A stretch of DNA of 64,000 nucleotides. Source: Spongospora subterranea f. sp. subterranea. Taxonomy: Eukaryota > Endomyxa: Phytomyxea > Phytomyxea > Plasmodiophorida. The translations under genes were made by a program, and so were the position numbers. Positions 46,489 through 58,073 of this stretch are shown here, in pieces; position 1 is the stretch's first letter, and each line of letters begins with the position of its first letter. Location of the stretch: contig JAUGWO010000116.1 of NCBI GenBank assembly GCA_049724395.1, positions 35,710-99,709 on the forward strand. The letters are read 5' to 3'. A model generated the notes under the pieces. It was not told the origin of the DNA. It ran no database searches and was given only the letters and a program-made list of their open reading frames with translations.

Positions 46489-47943
46489 TCATGATGGAGT
46501 TGTCGCTGAAGACGCAGGAGCAGCTGAACCTGGCTGTTCCATGAACGGTTTGTCATCTAACACAGGCGGGGGAGGCGAAGACGCAGGAGGGCGTTCCCCA
46601 CGTCGTAGGAACTTTTCAAACTGCGCTTTGACAGAGGCCAATTCCTCACATTTGGAAGATAGACATGCCGACAGCCGCGAATTCTCTTTCATCACCGTTT
46701 TATTCTTGCGGCCGGTCTGAAGACCAATTGAATTGGCATTGATATTGCAAAAAACAAGCTCCATGAAACAACCAAATAGAACGATTACGAAACTGATGCT
46801 AGGCAACCAGTAAAAAATGACAAACGCAACAACAACTGTAAAGTAGAAACAGGAAACGAGCAAGTTCTGATGACGTACCGAAGAGATTTGTTGGCGGAGC
46901 TGTTCAAAGCTACGGAGGTTTTCTTTCATCGTCGATTGCACGTCGTCAAACTTGACGACATACGACTGCGTCATTGCCTGGGCGGCCGCAGCTCGCCCAG
47001 CCTCTTCCGCCGCCCGTTGTTCAGCGAGCCGCAGGGCATCGCGCATCAATCCCAGCTCCGACTCGAGACCGGAAACCTGACGTTCGTGCGCTTGGCGCTG
47101 TTCGGCATCCAACGATAAAACTGCACGAACTCGATCTTGCAACTCAGAATGTGCCCTGGCCTGGGCTTCGCGCTCCTCGGCAGATGCCGTGATCTGCGCT
47201 TCGATCTCGGCGGTGGAATCCCGAAACGATTTGCGGAGCGCCTCCTGGCTGTCAGCCTGAGCTTTGAATTGGGCCTCATATTGTGCCTGTCGACTGGAAT
47301 TAGCTGAATTGAACACCTTGATTTTTGCAGCAATCTTCAGCTGGCATTACAGACGAATAGAAACCAATACGACGAAGTGGTAAATACAAATCAACAACAA
47401 TGACCTGAACTGCAAATGATATCAACTTGGCCCGCAACATGAACAAAATCAAACAAAGAGAAATAACAAAATGATAAAAAATGTCGGGAAAGAGTGAGCG
47501 ACCTACCCTGATAGTCTTACTCTGGTTTGATAGCTCCCTTGCCAAACCTTGAGGCAATGATCAAAACTAAATGATGAACTATGGCAGAAACAGAAATTTG
47601 ACATTACAACGTAATAGCTTCAAAAAAAACAATTCAACTTTCGGACTAAAAACCAGCACAGCTTACCCTGTAACTTTGTATGAGCAGACTCCAACTTGGC
47701 CAACTTCTGTTGAGTTTCACCTAGATCGCGGCGCAGCCTAAGACGTTCATCTTCTAAGATGACCTTGTCACGAACAACAGACTTGGTTGCCGATCCAAGC
47801 GTCTCGGTCGGATGCACCTGTCTCAATCGTTTGATCTCATCGCGTACCAGGCGGGTAATTCGCTTCTCGGGCGTCTCGCCGGCCTGCTCGGCAATATCGG
47901 CCATGACGGCCCGTAGTTCGTCCACATCCAGCTCTGACGCCAT
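46489..47943 (-). CDS. Taxilin-like coiled-coil protein
   Basis: Four exons (47943-47667, 47547-47507, 47316-46879, 46716-46489) join in phase to 327 residues; an in-frame ATG at 47952 would add three. Nearly all of it is heptad-rich coiled coil: ESAHTKLQGLARELSNQSKT, an Ala/Gln/Glu-rich middle with a run of R and E, then YVVKFDDVQSTMKENLRSFE and KTVMKENSRL. The pairs KLQ.LARELSNQSKTI and KFDDVQSTMKEN..SFEQL resemble the taxilin hallmarks (LCRELQ..NK and KF.EFQ.TL.KSNE.F..FK). Taxilins bind syntaxins and act in vesicle traffic. The C-terminus is Pro/Ser-rich and disordered. Family assignment is moderate because coiled coils resemble one another. Confidence 0.65.
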
Positions 47944-47952
47944 TGTTCGCAA

Positions 47953-49471
47953 CGCATAATGGTTGCGCCAGGTCGATGGCGCCAGAGTACGTTACAGGCT
48001 GCTCTACCATCACCCTACCTTGTTGCGTGTCGTGTCTCTGACGACATTCTTCTCAATGCGTTCACTGTATTTTGGCTCAGACAGTTGGCGATTTGGTCAG
48101 CAATTGTTTGGGCGTAGGAACGGAATTTACATCCTTTGCGAACAATTGATACAAAGTTGTTGGTGTTCAGAATGATGAGAATTGGTTCTATACCATTTTG
48201 ATCTCTTTATCGAACCGGCCACCGTGTCCAGCTCCCTGGCAAACTGATCGACCAGCATGTGATTGCGAAGGAGTAGAAGGTGCCACTAGCGAATTATGGA
48301 TTACAAGGCGATTTTCTGAATGGTGTTGTAATCCCATTCACGTTATGAACATCACGAACAGGGATTACTAATATCTTCTTGTCCAATCAACCGGTAGACC
48401 AATCGTCTCAAATCCACTATGATTATTTTTTGAAAAGGATTTCGATAATCAACGTTATTTATAGGGAAACACGATTTATTTACAATATATTGTCGACATT
48501 ATGAATCGATTTACATTATCGGGTTTCAACTTATTGGTCTACCGACATTCGACACTAATTCATAATGTCGTTTTCTGTTGAAATTTTCAGTTTTTAGTAA
48601 TTGGCTACAGTAAACAGGATGGGCATCATCACCACTCCCGACCGATACATCGATTAGTCGCCCATATCTTGCTTCGCTTGGGATCAACACAAGCTTGAAA
48701 TCTTCAATATCATTATGCGATTGCCTATTCTGGCGGTTTTCCAGATTTTTTCCAACAAACACTCAAATAATTTCGTTCAGTCGAGGCTGTTGTTCCAAAA
48801 CCCGGAAATATGTTGTCGTTGAACTAGTGAATGGTTAGGGCTACATCATATATGCACATGACGATCACAATTGATTGCTGTTTTGATGATGATCAACTAA
48901 CGCGAAGGTAGTGTTGATCCCGACCACAACCGGCAAACAGGCTGGTTGCATCTGAGATGTAGGTAGCTAACATAGCGCGAAAGAGCTGGCATTGTACTAA
49001 AGATGGGAGAAGTAAAACCAACGGTAAACTGCTATTGATGAGCCCTGGGTTTTCAAGTCAAAAAATGGGGTAAAGACGGAAGCGAACTCTGGCGCTAGGG
49101 TATTACATTGACTAAATGGACGGTGCTTAATTTAGCCAAGTCATGACGATCCTCTTAATTTGCTTGGTGACAATAATCGGAATCGCATTGCTTATTGGCG
49201 AAATAATCATAGAGGAAAGTCCCATAAATAGTGAATTTACTCATATATTGGCTGCTGAAATTCCTTTTACACAATTCTCGATAAAAACATCAGCATTTTT
49301 CATGCGCTGACTTCATGCACACGGTTGTCTATTTCATTTGTTGCACAGATTGAAAGGCGGAACTTGCTGGCAGAAGATGACTATGTCGATGGCGAATGCT
49401 TCTTTCCTTTTTTTCGCCTTGCTTCTTGAAAAGGCTCATTCAGTTTCTTGTGCCCTCTGTCTAGCCGGGAT
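47953..49471. other. Spacer with one possible exon and a small palindrome
   Basis: A minus-strand frame at 48526-48762 (78 residues, containing DFKLVLIPSEARYGRLIDVS) has coding-like composition and may be an exon, but no partner or family is evident. A palindrome with about 25-base arms around CGACATTATGAAT lies at 48492-48571, overlapping its end. The rest is AT-rich without a gene. Confidence 0.4.
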
Positions 49472-50323
49472 TTAAAAGGGCGAGACGGGATAGCTAGGCA
49501 CAAACGCGGCAACAGATTGTAGAAATCTGGCACTGTCGATAGATGAGGGACCAGGAATATCATCGTCGATGGGCAATTCTACGTCATTCTCAGGCGATTG
49601 TTCATCAACGGTCGGCAATTCATCGTCAACAGTGACGTCATCATCCTCGGTCTCAGAACCCGAACTCGGAGCAATTGGAACAGATGAAGACAATCCTAGT
49701 GGCGGTAATCGCAATTTTGACAATAGAATTCGTCGGGACTCGTCCGCAGAGAACTGTGGTGGTGATATCACGGATGTGAGAACATCAATGGATGACGACG
49801 ATGATGATGAACACGATAACGAAGGTGCGGGTATGGTTTGCGAAATATTATGATTGAGAGATGATGTAGCATTGAATGATAGTTTGGGAGATGAAAACGA
49901 ATCAGGATCAGGAGACGTGCCACAAATGGGGAGATTTACCCTTGGGCTCTGTTTATCAGCAATGTCGCGATATGGTTCATCTGTACCAGGATTCGGTACG
50001 AACAATTGAGAACGCCGATCCGAAACTGGCGAATCCGGTTTTAAGATCGATACGTCCAGATCTGTCTGGCAAACTGAATTATTTGAATGTTGGTGCGGCT
50101 TCTCTAGCTGGGGAGACGTATCCGGACTCGTGTCCTTCATTTCAGAAACTGTGTCCAATATTAGACAATCAGGATCCGATAAAAGCAACTCTACCCCTTG
50201 AGCTGATATCTGCTCGACGGTTTCCGACCTGTCTCGGCATTCGTTCATAATCAATCGCCTTTTGGTACTTCGAGGGGGTTTCGCCCGTAATGAATCCGGA
50301 AGTGTCCTAAACTTGGGCGGCAT
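49472..50323 (-). CDS. Disordered Ser/Pro/Asp-rich protein
   Basis: One exon, 283 residues, start MPPKFRTLPDSLRAKPPRS. The N-terminal 30 residues are basic (RSTKRRL), the middle is Ser/Pro/Asp-rich with SP and TSP sites, a serine run (SCSSSSSSSIDVL) sits near residue 170, and an acidic tract (SETEDDDVTVDDELPTVDE) follows. No folded domain is visible; it looks intrinsically disordered and a likely phosphorylation substrate. Long undisturbed frame length and codon periodicity support a real gene. A second minus-strand gene begins about 230 bases upstream. Confidence 0.6.
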   Translation of the reverse strand: MPPKFRTLPDSLRAKPPRSTKRRLIMNECRDRSETVEQISAQGVELLLSDPDCLILDTVSEMKDTSPDTSPQLEKPHQHSNNSVCQTDLDVSILKPDSPVSDRRSQLFVPNPGTDEPYRDIADKQSPRVNLPICGTSPDPDSFSSPKLSFNATSSLNHNISQTIPAPSLSCSSSSSSSIDVLTSVISPPQFSADESRRILLSKLRLPPLGLSSSVPIAPSSGSETEDDDVTVDDELPTVDEQSPENDVELPIDDDIPGPSSIDSARFLQSVAAFVPSYPVSPF

Positions 50324-50557
50324 TGATGTTCTACAGATGGAACGACACCGGTATTCTCAATCAACTGGATAATCACGTGGGGAATGTCCGATGGTTAGAG
50401 ACTATAGCGCCGTCGATTGTCATCTTACCCGTTTGATGATGACAGTACCGGTTCGGCTTGGACCACATGTTACCGCAGCTGCATTGCTATCAGTCTACCA
50501 CGGTACTGTACCACCAACCACTACTGTATCTAACAGACTTACGGTAAATCTCAGCCT

Positions 50558-51252
50558 TTATCGCCAAGATAACCGTTTGTGACTGCATCTGAAACAAGAG
50601 GCCTTTTGACAGCCGCAATCCGAAGAAAAATGCAATGACATTTTGTTAGGTTTATTCTTCGACGCACCGCGATAAAATAATGTCACACATAGTTCTGAGA
50701 AAACTCTGACTGTGGCATTCGTTTTTTTCGAGCGTATATACCGAAATTGCATCGGTTCTACGACTACCCGCTCCGGGAGGTCAATTTCCATGCGATAGAT
50801 CTGACGGCTCAATCCCTGAAAGTAATGAATGATCGCCATAGACTGTTCGTTAGACAGCCCGCCGTCTGCTAATGGATCGATCAGTGTTGCGGCGTCGGCA
50901 ATAACGGCAAGGTCCGTCTTTGCGGATTTCGGCGTGCATTTCTTTTCCCCCGATTGTGGACATAAAATATTCCTAACACCTTTTGCCCTGAACTTGCTAT
51001 CGTAGGATGTCGTGGAACACAACATCGCTCCGTGCTTACCTGAGCAGGGTCCATTTTTATTCGAACGGCAACTGCGGCATGAAATCCTTTCAAGCATCTG
51101 TTTATTGTCTCTAGGTGGAATTTGGCCTCGAGGAAATCGGGGTTGTTTCCAGTGGAAGTTTTTCCATCTCTCCCGCAGCAATGATCGATATATCCCAAAA
51201 TTGATTGTTGTCGATCTTGCTCCATCTCCTCAGTGGCCGAATGCGTCACCAT
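50558..51252 (-). CDS. Uncharacterised spliced gene
   Basis: The first exon begins at 51252 (MVTHSATEEMEQDRQQSI) and runs through LEAKFHLETINRCLKGF to a good GT donor after MDPAQ, near 51040. A second coding stretch in another phase (about 50950-50690) contains SGEKKCTPKSAKTDL, PLADGGLSNEQSMAIIHY and PERVVVEPMQFRYIRSKK. Its acceptor is not certain, and the frame then runs to a stop at 50558 past a Cys-rich tail (DCGCQKASCFRCSH) that may be intronic. No family recognised. Confidence 0.45.
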
Positions 51253-51579
51253 ATTACTTCCATAGTTAAATCAAAGTCAAGACCCAAGCAAGAGAGAATC
51301 AACTGTTAACTGAGCAAAAACCTCTCGCTGCAATTTGGGTGAAAAATGAATTCAAGTCCGGCTTCGTTGCGAGGACGTTGTACCTGATGAAATCAATGCC
51401 GGATGTCGCGGCGCTCAACAGGCCAGACATTTTTTCGGTGTGTGATAGAGACCTGCGTCAGCAGTTTCACTTGCACACATCATGTAAAGATGGACAGTGA
51501 TCGCGGCGCGGAATATAACCGGAACTAAACTCGGTAAAGTTGCGATTGCTCGTATCTCTGTGAGATTGGCATATATATC

Positions 51580-52054
51580 AACTGTGAAAATGAAAAGAAT
51601 TGGCAAATCTCTTTTGCGTCGAGGAATAGGATTCTGGTGAAAAATCCAGTTTCGCTGGGATGTTTGGACAACCAAACAATGGGTGATCTTTAAAATCTGT
51701 ATTTTCCCTACAACTGTGTGTCTTCTTGATCGTAAATTTAACTTCACTATGGACTCCCACAACCCTTCGTTGTGGACTTTACAGCACAGCTTTCGCTTAT
51801 GCGATGGCCATCGCCAGTGGTCTTTCACCATCGACAATCTCCGCTTCAAGATCCGGGGCCACCAGATTGGGGCTTGGCACTTTTAAACAGTTCCAGTCGA
51901 ACTGCAGCGGAGCGCGACGACCACCTTCAACATCATTGCGTTCCACGTCGGCGAAGTCATGTTCGAGCCCAAATTCCAGAACAATTTCATCATCAAATGT
52001 CCCAGGTTCGCCCAAAACTTCTTCGTCGGTTACGCTTTCCCCTGAGGTCTCCAT
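51580..52054 (-). CDS. Uncharacterised spliced gene, partial model
   Basis: Starts at METSGESVTDEEVLGEPGTF (ATG at 52054; an earlier one at 52081). The first exon is acidic (DDEIVLEFGLEHDFADVE) and includes APLQFDWNCLKVPSPNL and DLEAEIVD. A GT donor near 51830 can join in phase to an acceptor near 51767, giving VHNEGLWESIVKLNLRSRRH. Downstream structure is unclear, so the 3' end is approximate. No domain recognised. Confidence 0.4.
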
Positions 52055-52403
52055 GCACAATACATTGCTCTGGAGGCGCATTAGAGTAAATTGGTGGATG
52101 ACCGAAATTACAATGTGGCTACAAGATTAATTATTGAAGGAAAAACAGGTTGGAAACGTTGAACACAGATGGCGGGCAGTAAAGGTTACACAATGGTAAT
52201 TTTTTTTTGAATTGCGTTGTTGTCGTATTTTTTCGAATGCCGAAAAATAGCAAGGCCTACATTGGTGTTCTGAATTGCCTTATCCCTTGAATGGAGAAAC
52301 AGAACAAACCGAACAATCAAACTCAGAACGGTGAAAAAAAGAATTATCTCATGTTTCACACATCAACACCTGATAAGATGGGCGATCTCCCGACTGCTTC
52401 GCC

Positions 52404-53502
52404 CTAGATAACAGATCCGGTGTGCTCTGAAATCTGCACATATCGCGAAGCCAGGTGATACATATATCGATGCCTAGACGCAGGCGGATTAGGGCCGGGG
52501 CGAGCATCGTGCTCAAGCCAATCTGAAAAGCCTGTTATGGCTCTATCCTCACGCTTGGTCAGAGTTCCGTTAATAAACTCCCCAACTTCCAATCTCATTG
52601 GCATTAGCCGACACTGTGACTGCATGCTTGTTACACTTTCAGCCCAGCCTGTAACAGTATTGCCAAGACAATTCTCCAACTTTGAGGTTCGTTTGTTGAC
52701 TTATTGTTCTTCTGAGGGATTCGTTCAAACAAAAAGGTGATGGTAGTTCAACTGCAGCTTTTGCTGTCATCGAGAACCGTGTCTTGTATTCGGCGGGTAT
52801 TGTCTCTGAATCCGAATCTGGCGCCCGCTGCATCAGCAAAATGTGTTTTTGTAACTGGTCCGCTGATGAGCTGGCTCAGTATTGATTTTTTTTTCCTTCG
52901 ATTCGATGTCTGACTCCCGCAGCCATGCCGGGCCCGATCCGTCAATTTTGGGTCAAAAAGGCAATCTTGACCCCAGCGCTTGCATGCTCTAGCCAAATTA
53001 TGGAAATATGTCGACAAATAAACTTTCACCTCAAAGAAAATGACTTTTAAATAGGTCAATCGTTGTTATTATATGATATATTTGCAAAGAATTTAGCAGC
53101 TGGACGGGGACCATCGGGTATCTTACCGTTCAATTTCGGCAAAAGCCCATGAATGATACCACATTTTACCAAATCCTTTGGCTTCTTTTTTATCATTTCT
53201 AGAACGGCATAATAAGTAGACAGACTCGGAAGTAATTGACGTAGCAAAGCACGGGACGCGTCATGTTTCGCCAGACGCCTTTTACTACACTTTCCGGTCA
53301 CTCGAACCCCGCCAAGGGCAGCAACGAATTCGCCGGAATCTGATATATCGAACGCAAGCTGGTAGTCCAAGAGGCACTTCGTTCGTAATTCATGTAAGGC
53401 TTGAAGTGGAGTCTTATGCCAATAGCCTTCGGGAAACGTCTGCTTGGCCGATAAAACCTCAATGTCGCTATCGATTGGCAATAACTTGTAATTCTCAAGA
53501 GT
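52404..53502 (-). CDS. Double-stranded-RNA-binding domain protein
   Basis: Exon 53502-53127 encodes a dsRBD: PLQALHELRTKCLLDYQLAF, GEFVAALGGVRVTGK, then KCSKRRLAKHDASRALLRQL, the last being the basic loop plus helix that grips dsRNA. It is followed by IKKKPKDLVKCGIIHGLL. Further minus-strand exons carry AEYKTRFSMTAKAAVELPSP (about 52800) and the C-terminal exon with EVGEFINGTLTKRED and a stop at 52404. A possible first exon lies at 53900-53806 (MKVPSSKKQGSDAVFKLRKK, strongly basic) and joins in phase across a 300-nt intron. Middle exon borders are uncertain. dsRBD proteins act in RNAi, microRNA processing, editing or translation control; no RNase III or helicase domain is visible here. Confidence 0.65.
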
Positions 53503-53902
53503 CTGTAAACATAAATTGGTATTCAAAAGAGGATGATCATCACATCAGAAAGAATTCTGAGCAAACGACTTTACACAATACGTAAACAACGGAAAATATG
53601 AGCTTGCTCGTTTGAACCATCAAAAACGCTTATAACTGAATCAACACTAAAGAAATGGAGACATTCCAGGCCCGATGAAAAAGAGATAATTCAAAAGACA
53701 AATTGGATCTGAAGAAAAATTCGTTTGCGCCGTATCGCGCCAAGACAAAGAAGTATTTAACACACCAAAGAGCAACACAATGAATCGACGTTGTCAAGTT
53801 TTACGGTGACAGGAACCAACGCCTTGTCTGTCTGTTTGGACTTTTTCCTCAATTTGAAAACAGCATCGCTGCCTTGTTTCTTGCTGGATGGCACCTTCAT
53901 TG

Positions 53903-54389
53903 CGGTGTTCGACCCAACCGACAACGATTGATTTCTGACAAGTCTGAAAACTCCGCCACGGTGAAGTCATCCAGGTAACGTTATACAAGCCTGTACAGCT
54001 CTGGGATGTTTCACCCTTTGCGTTTGAGTTTCTCGCCGGCAGATAATTCCTTCATAGTTGCCAGTAATACACTTTTCGCGTGCCTATTGCTGTTGATCGC
54101 GGCCGGTACGACTTGTAGGATGTGATGAGACGTACATCTTGTTGAATTTGAAATTGGATTCGTATTTTGGCTGGTAATCAAAACAATAGTTGTACAGAAC
54201 TGCAGCCCTATATGCACTTACGGACCTAGTTAAGCCACCGAATAAAACCAGGATTCATACAGTACGTACTCTACATACCTAAGATAGTACAGCGCGACAG
54301 TGCTGGTCAGGTGCTGCGAAAGTGTCAAAAAATTGGCTCACAACTGATCCGCAACAGTTCACAGTTGCTCCAAAAAGGGAACGCCGCAC
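53903..54389. other. Spacer between dsRBD gene and ankyrin locus
   Basis: Short frames only. It lies between a minus-strand gene to the left and a plus-strand gene to the right, so it probably carries both promoters. A minus-strand frame at 54011-54217 (ends KELSAGEKLKRKG) could be an extra 5' exon of the dsRBD gene but cannot be connected. Confidence 0.4.
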
Positions 54390-54719
54390 GTGCTCAAAAA
54401 GTGCCCTGACTTGTGCGACAGGCGACAGTACGAAGCTTTGGCACAGCGACAATCGTTCAACTCTGTCGATTCGGACTGTTGTTCAATGACGATTGACACA
54501 GATGGCGATACGGCGTTAACATCTCGGGATCTGGCCCTATTCCATCGCCTGCCCAGCAGTGTCCTTGTCGAAATTTTTCAGTTTTTTCACCTGTCTTCGG
54601 TCGACAGCTGCTTTATCGAGGAGTTCCCAACCGAATTCGGCATTTTGTACCGCTCTCGTGCCAATTTTTACAGAGAAAAGAATGGGATCGATCTCGCAAT
54701 ACAAAACCATGAGCCGTAA
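54390..54719 (+). CDS. Possible F-box exon upstream of ankyrin repeats
   Basis: The frame contains LFHRLPSSVLVEIFQFFHL (about residues 50-68), which fits the first helices of an F-box (LP..ll.eIf.fl). A typical acceptor-like TTTTTACAG occurs inside the frame, followed by EKNGIDLAIQNHEP, and the frame ends at a GTAAGA donor. This suggests two exons with an intron between rather than one ORF. If joined to the ankyrin repeats about 0.7 kb downstream it would be an F-box/ankyrin ubiquitin-ligase adaptor, but the linking exons are not resolved. Confidence 0.35.
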   Translation: MLKKCPDLCDRRQYEALAQRQSFNSVDSDCCSMTIDTDGDTALTSRDLALFHRLPSSVLVEIFQFFHLSSVDSCFIEEFPTEFGILYRSRANFYREKNGIDLAIQNHEP

Positions 54720-55404
54720 GACACAAGGACACATATGGCTGTTTTCAGCTTTGTTTCGAAATTTTCACAAACCGATTTGTCGTTGTTTCATCTTACGCTA
54801 TGGTGAACTGATTGCTCGTAACCACTGACTTGAGTATTTTGTTTCGCCAGAAATTTTTCAATCATTGATGTTGCGTCTATTTCAAATGATCGGAGCGATA
54901 TGCTCATCGGTTCTCTCGCTGAAACTTACCCTCCTATGTTGCCTCAGAGGCGCGGTAATCGAGATTATAATTGACCGAGAATTTAATGTAGCCGTTCGTG
55001 GTGTAAACGATTGCAATGACGCCAACTGCTTTGGGAAACCGATACTGATCAATAAGTCGCAGTGTGGCAGGTGTTTATTGTTTTCGCTCAGTTTTTAAAG
55101 TTACCGGCGAAAACCTGCGTCTTTGTATTTGATTTCAATCTCGTTTTTGCCTCTCTGTTTTCACATAGTGGTCAATAGAAATTGTCGAGAAACTCTTCCT
55201 GAACGCCAGGTTATTGGCGATTGTAATGTCCCTCCTCCTGAGTCATTTTGGTTATCAATCATCAATCTTGTTTAATTGGCACTGCGGTTCAACGTGTAGT
55301 GTTTTGGTTTTTCAATCTTTTCTCAACATCAGTTTTCTTTATTGAATCAGGCCAATGATTCTTTCTAAAACGTCGTTTGTTTTTACTGAGTATCCGTGTT
55401 TAAC

Positions 55405-57725
55405 TGTGATCATTGTTGATCCTTTTGACAGTTTTTCGGAGCACGGGACGGGCGTAGCCGCTCGTGACGAGGAGATGAACAGGGCCTTACTCTGTGCGAG
55501 CGAATCCGAATGCGAGTAAGACTCTCCGGAATCGAGTCGTGGAGACTGAGCTTGTTCAGTGTGAAGATTGGAGTTCTTTTGCTGAAGTATGGGGCAGACA
55601 TCAATAACGCCGAAGGCGAGTATGGACACACTGCGCTGATGAAAGCTTCGTCCAAAGGCAGGTATTGATTTCATTCTTATGCAGTGAAAGATAATCGAAG
55701 CTTACGTTTCAATTTCGTGAATTTGCCCTGGTATTTCCAAAGAGTTTTCTTTCAAATTGTCAAAATTTGATCGTTTAGGACAAGTTATTGGCCAAGGTAT
55801 TGGCAACTGCTGTTATCCCTTACCATGAGATGCTCATTATTAATTGGTTAATCTTTGGGTTTTGCCACTGGCAATCACAATGTCGTGTTTTGAACCTTCA
55901 TATTGTCAATGTTTTTTGGTCTTCCACAGCTTTTTTTTGTATTTTAAAACAGCCGAGTTTATTGTTCTACAACGTCGTTACTGTCATCCCTATCCGTTTT
56001 GACTTTGATCAGGATTGATTGGGTCGCGATGCTTTTAGAGAACGGGGCCGACATTACTGCTGCTGACTTTTATGAGAACACCGCTTTAAGTTTTGCAGCA
56101 GCCAATATTCACAAAAACGAGTAATATTGTTTTCGAAATCCATTCTGTGGAGCCTGAGTCTGTTCAGTATGAAGGTGTTCCTTTTTTTGCTGAAGTGTGG
56201 GGCAAACATACACACCGCCGACATCACAGGGTATACGACGTTAATGGGCGCCTCTCAAGCGTCCAGGTATTGAATGTTAGTCAATTTCCAACAAAAGTTC
56301 CGTGGAAAACCTGTGTTTCTATTTCCCTCAAAAAACTTTGCTACCTGTCTCCACACTACTCTACTCTCGCTTGAACGTTTTACAAATTTCACAATTTACA
56401 CAAGTTTTTGGCATCTATTTATTCCCGTTGTCTGAATTATTTTGTTCATTTTGTTTCATCGTCACTGGCATTCAGAATGTCAAGTTTTCCGATATCTTTG
56501 GTTTTGATTTTGTGTGAGTGGATTAAACGCCGTTCCTTCCCGTATCTGTGCTTAACTATGATCAGCGTTCGTTGGGTTGAAATGCTTTTGAAAAACGGGG
56601 CTTATGTCACCGATCGTGAGGACTGAAGGAGTTTAACACGGCGTTACTCTGTGCAACAAACAATAGCAATTGCGAGTATGATATTCCCGAAATTGAGTCT
56701 GTGGAGACTGATCTTGTGCAGTTTGAAGATTGGTCGACTTTTGCTAGATTATGGTTCAGACGTCAATGCCGCCGATCACCTAGGCGATACAGCTTTAATG
56801 CGAGTTTCGACGCATGGCAGGTATTAATTAATCACACCCACAGATATGTCGTTTGAATTTGTCGGAAAATTCATTGCCAATGCCTGATTGTTGGCAACTG
56901 TTTTTTTCCTCAGCCTGAGTCATCATTGGTTATCAATCATTGATCGTGTTTGATTTTTATTGTATTCAGAATTTCTGTTTTTGTGTTTTGATTTCTCCAC
57001 ATGGCCAATATTGTTGGGTTTCCAAATTTCTCTGCTCTGAAACAGGTGAGTCTTTTCTCTTTGTATTACGTCGTTCCTTTCTTCCGTATCTGTGTTTTAC
57101 CTATGATCAGGGTTGATTGGGTCAAAATGCTTCTAAAGCACGGGGCGGAAGTCGCTGCTCGTGATAGGTATGGTGGCACCGCTTTACTTTATGCAATAAT
57201 CAAAAAACGCGAGTAAGACTCCACCCGAAATCTATTCTGTGGAGCCTGAGCCTGTTCAGTGTTAACATTGGTCGACTTTTGCTGCAATATGGGGCAGACG
57301 TTAATGCCACCGATGGCGAAGGAAGGACGGCGCTAAGTGTCGCGTCGGCGTGTGGCAGGTATCAATTCCAATGCTGTGTTAACTTCCAACGAAAGTTCCC
57401 GTTGAAAACTTGCGTTTATTATTTTGCCCTCAATCAGTGTTTGATTTGCCGTCCTGTTTCCACATTATTGTGCATCAATTTGTTTGAAAATTCACAATCA
57501 ACGCCAGGTGATTGGCAACTGTTATATTCCTCAGCCTGAGTTATTTTGGTTATTTATCGTTGTTATTGTTTGCATGTGGTGCTGACATTCAGAATGACGT
57601 GTGCTGATGTCTCAAATTCGTTGTTCCTCTTTCCGTGTCTGTGCTTAACTTAATCAGGAGTGATTGGGTCCAACTGCTTTTGGAGCACGGGGCCCACGTC
57701 GCTGCTCGTGACGAGAAAACCCAAT
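55405..57725 (+). CDS. Ankyrin-repeat gene of tandem two-exon modules
   Basis: Five copies of a module of about 545-600 bp start near 55405, 56007, 56560, 57106 and 57650. Each has exon a (for example DWVKMLLKHGAEVAARDRYG, GTALLYA), an intron of about 44 nt beginning GTAAGACTC and ending TTCAG (55516-55559 in module 1), and exon b (for example LLLQYGADVNATDGEGRTAL, ASACGR), then an intron of about 300 nt. Pairs of exons encode ankyrin repeats (G.T.L..A and LL..GAD). Modules 1 and 4 look best preserved. Module 3 has a stop in exon a, and module 5 ends early with a stop. The locus could be a living gene with skipped exons or a decaying one. Ankyrin repeats mediate protein binding; the partner is unknown. 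Confidence 0.7.
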
Positions 57726-58073
57726 AAAAAATTCGAAGTTGTCGCCCTTTGGTCACTCTTGTCTGCATTGTGGGCGCATCGTTCAAGACTAAATTCGTGT
57801 TTTCGCTGGTGGCCATTAACTCCCTTTGCGACTACCTATGTAGCAGATCTTCCGGCCAGCCAACCCAAGTCTGCTTCGCTTGACGCCTTCGCCGACTCCC
57901 CTGCCAACAATGCCTATATCGTACCCGGCTGATTTCCCGATGTGCTCGGCCTCGGTCGGTTCAGGTTGAGGTGGTGCATGCCCTACCTTCTGGTTTTGCG
58001 TTAAAAATGCCAGATTGCTTAATTTTTTAACTGAAATTTTTTCAACGCCCATTCATACGATTAGAATTTCTCA
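57726..58073. other. Spacer after the ankyrin array
   Basis: Frames on both strands (57660-57932 plus, 57816-58052 minus) overlap and lack domains. The sequence no longer resembles the ankyrin module, so the array ends here abruptly. Confidence 0.45.
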
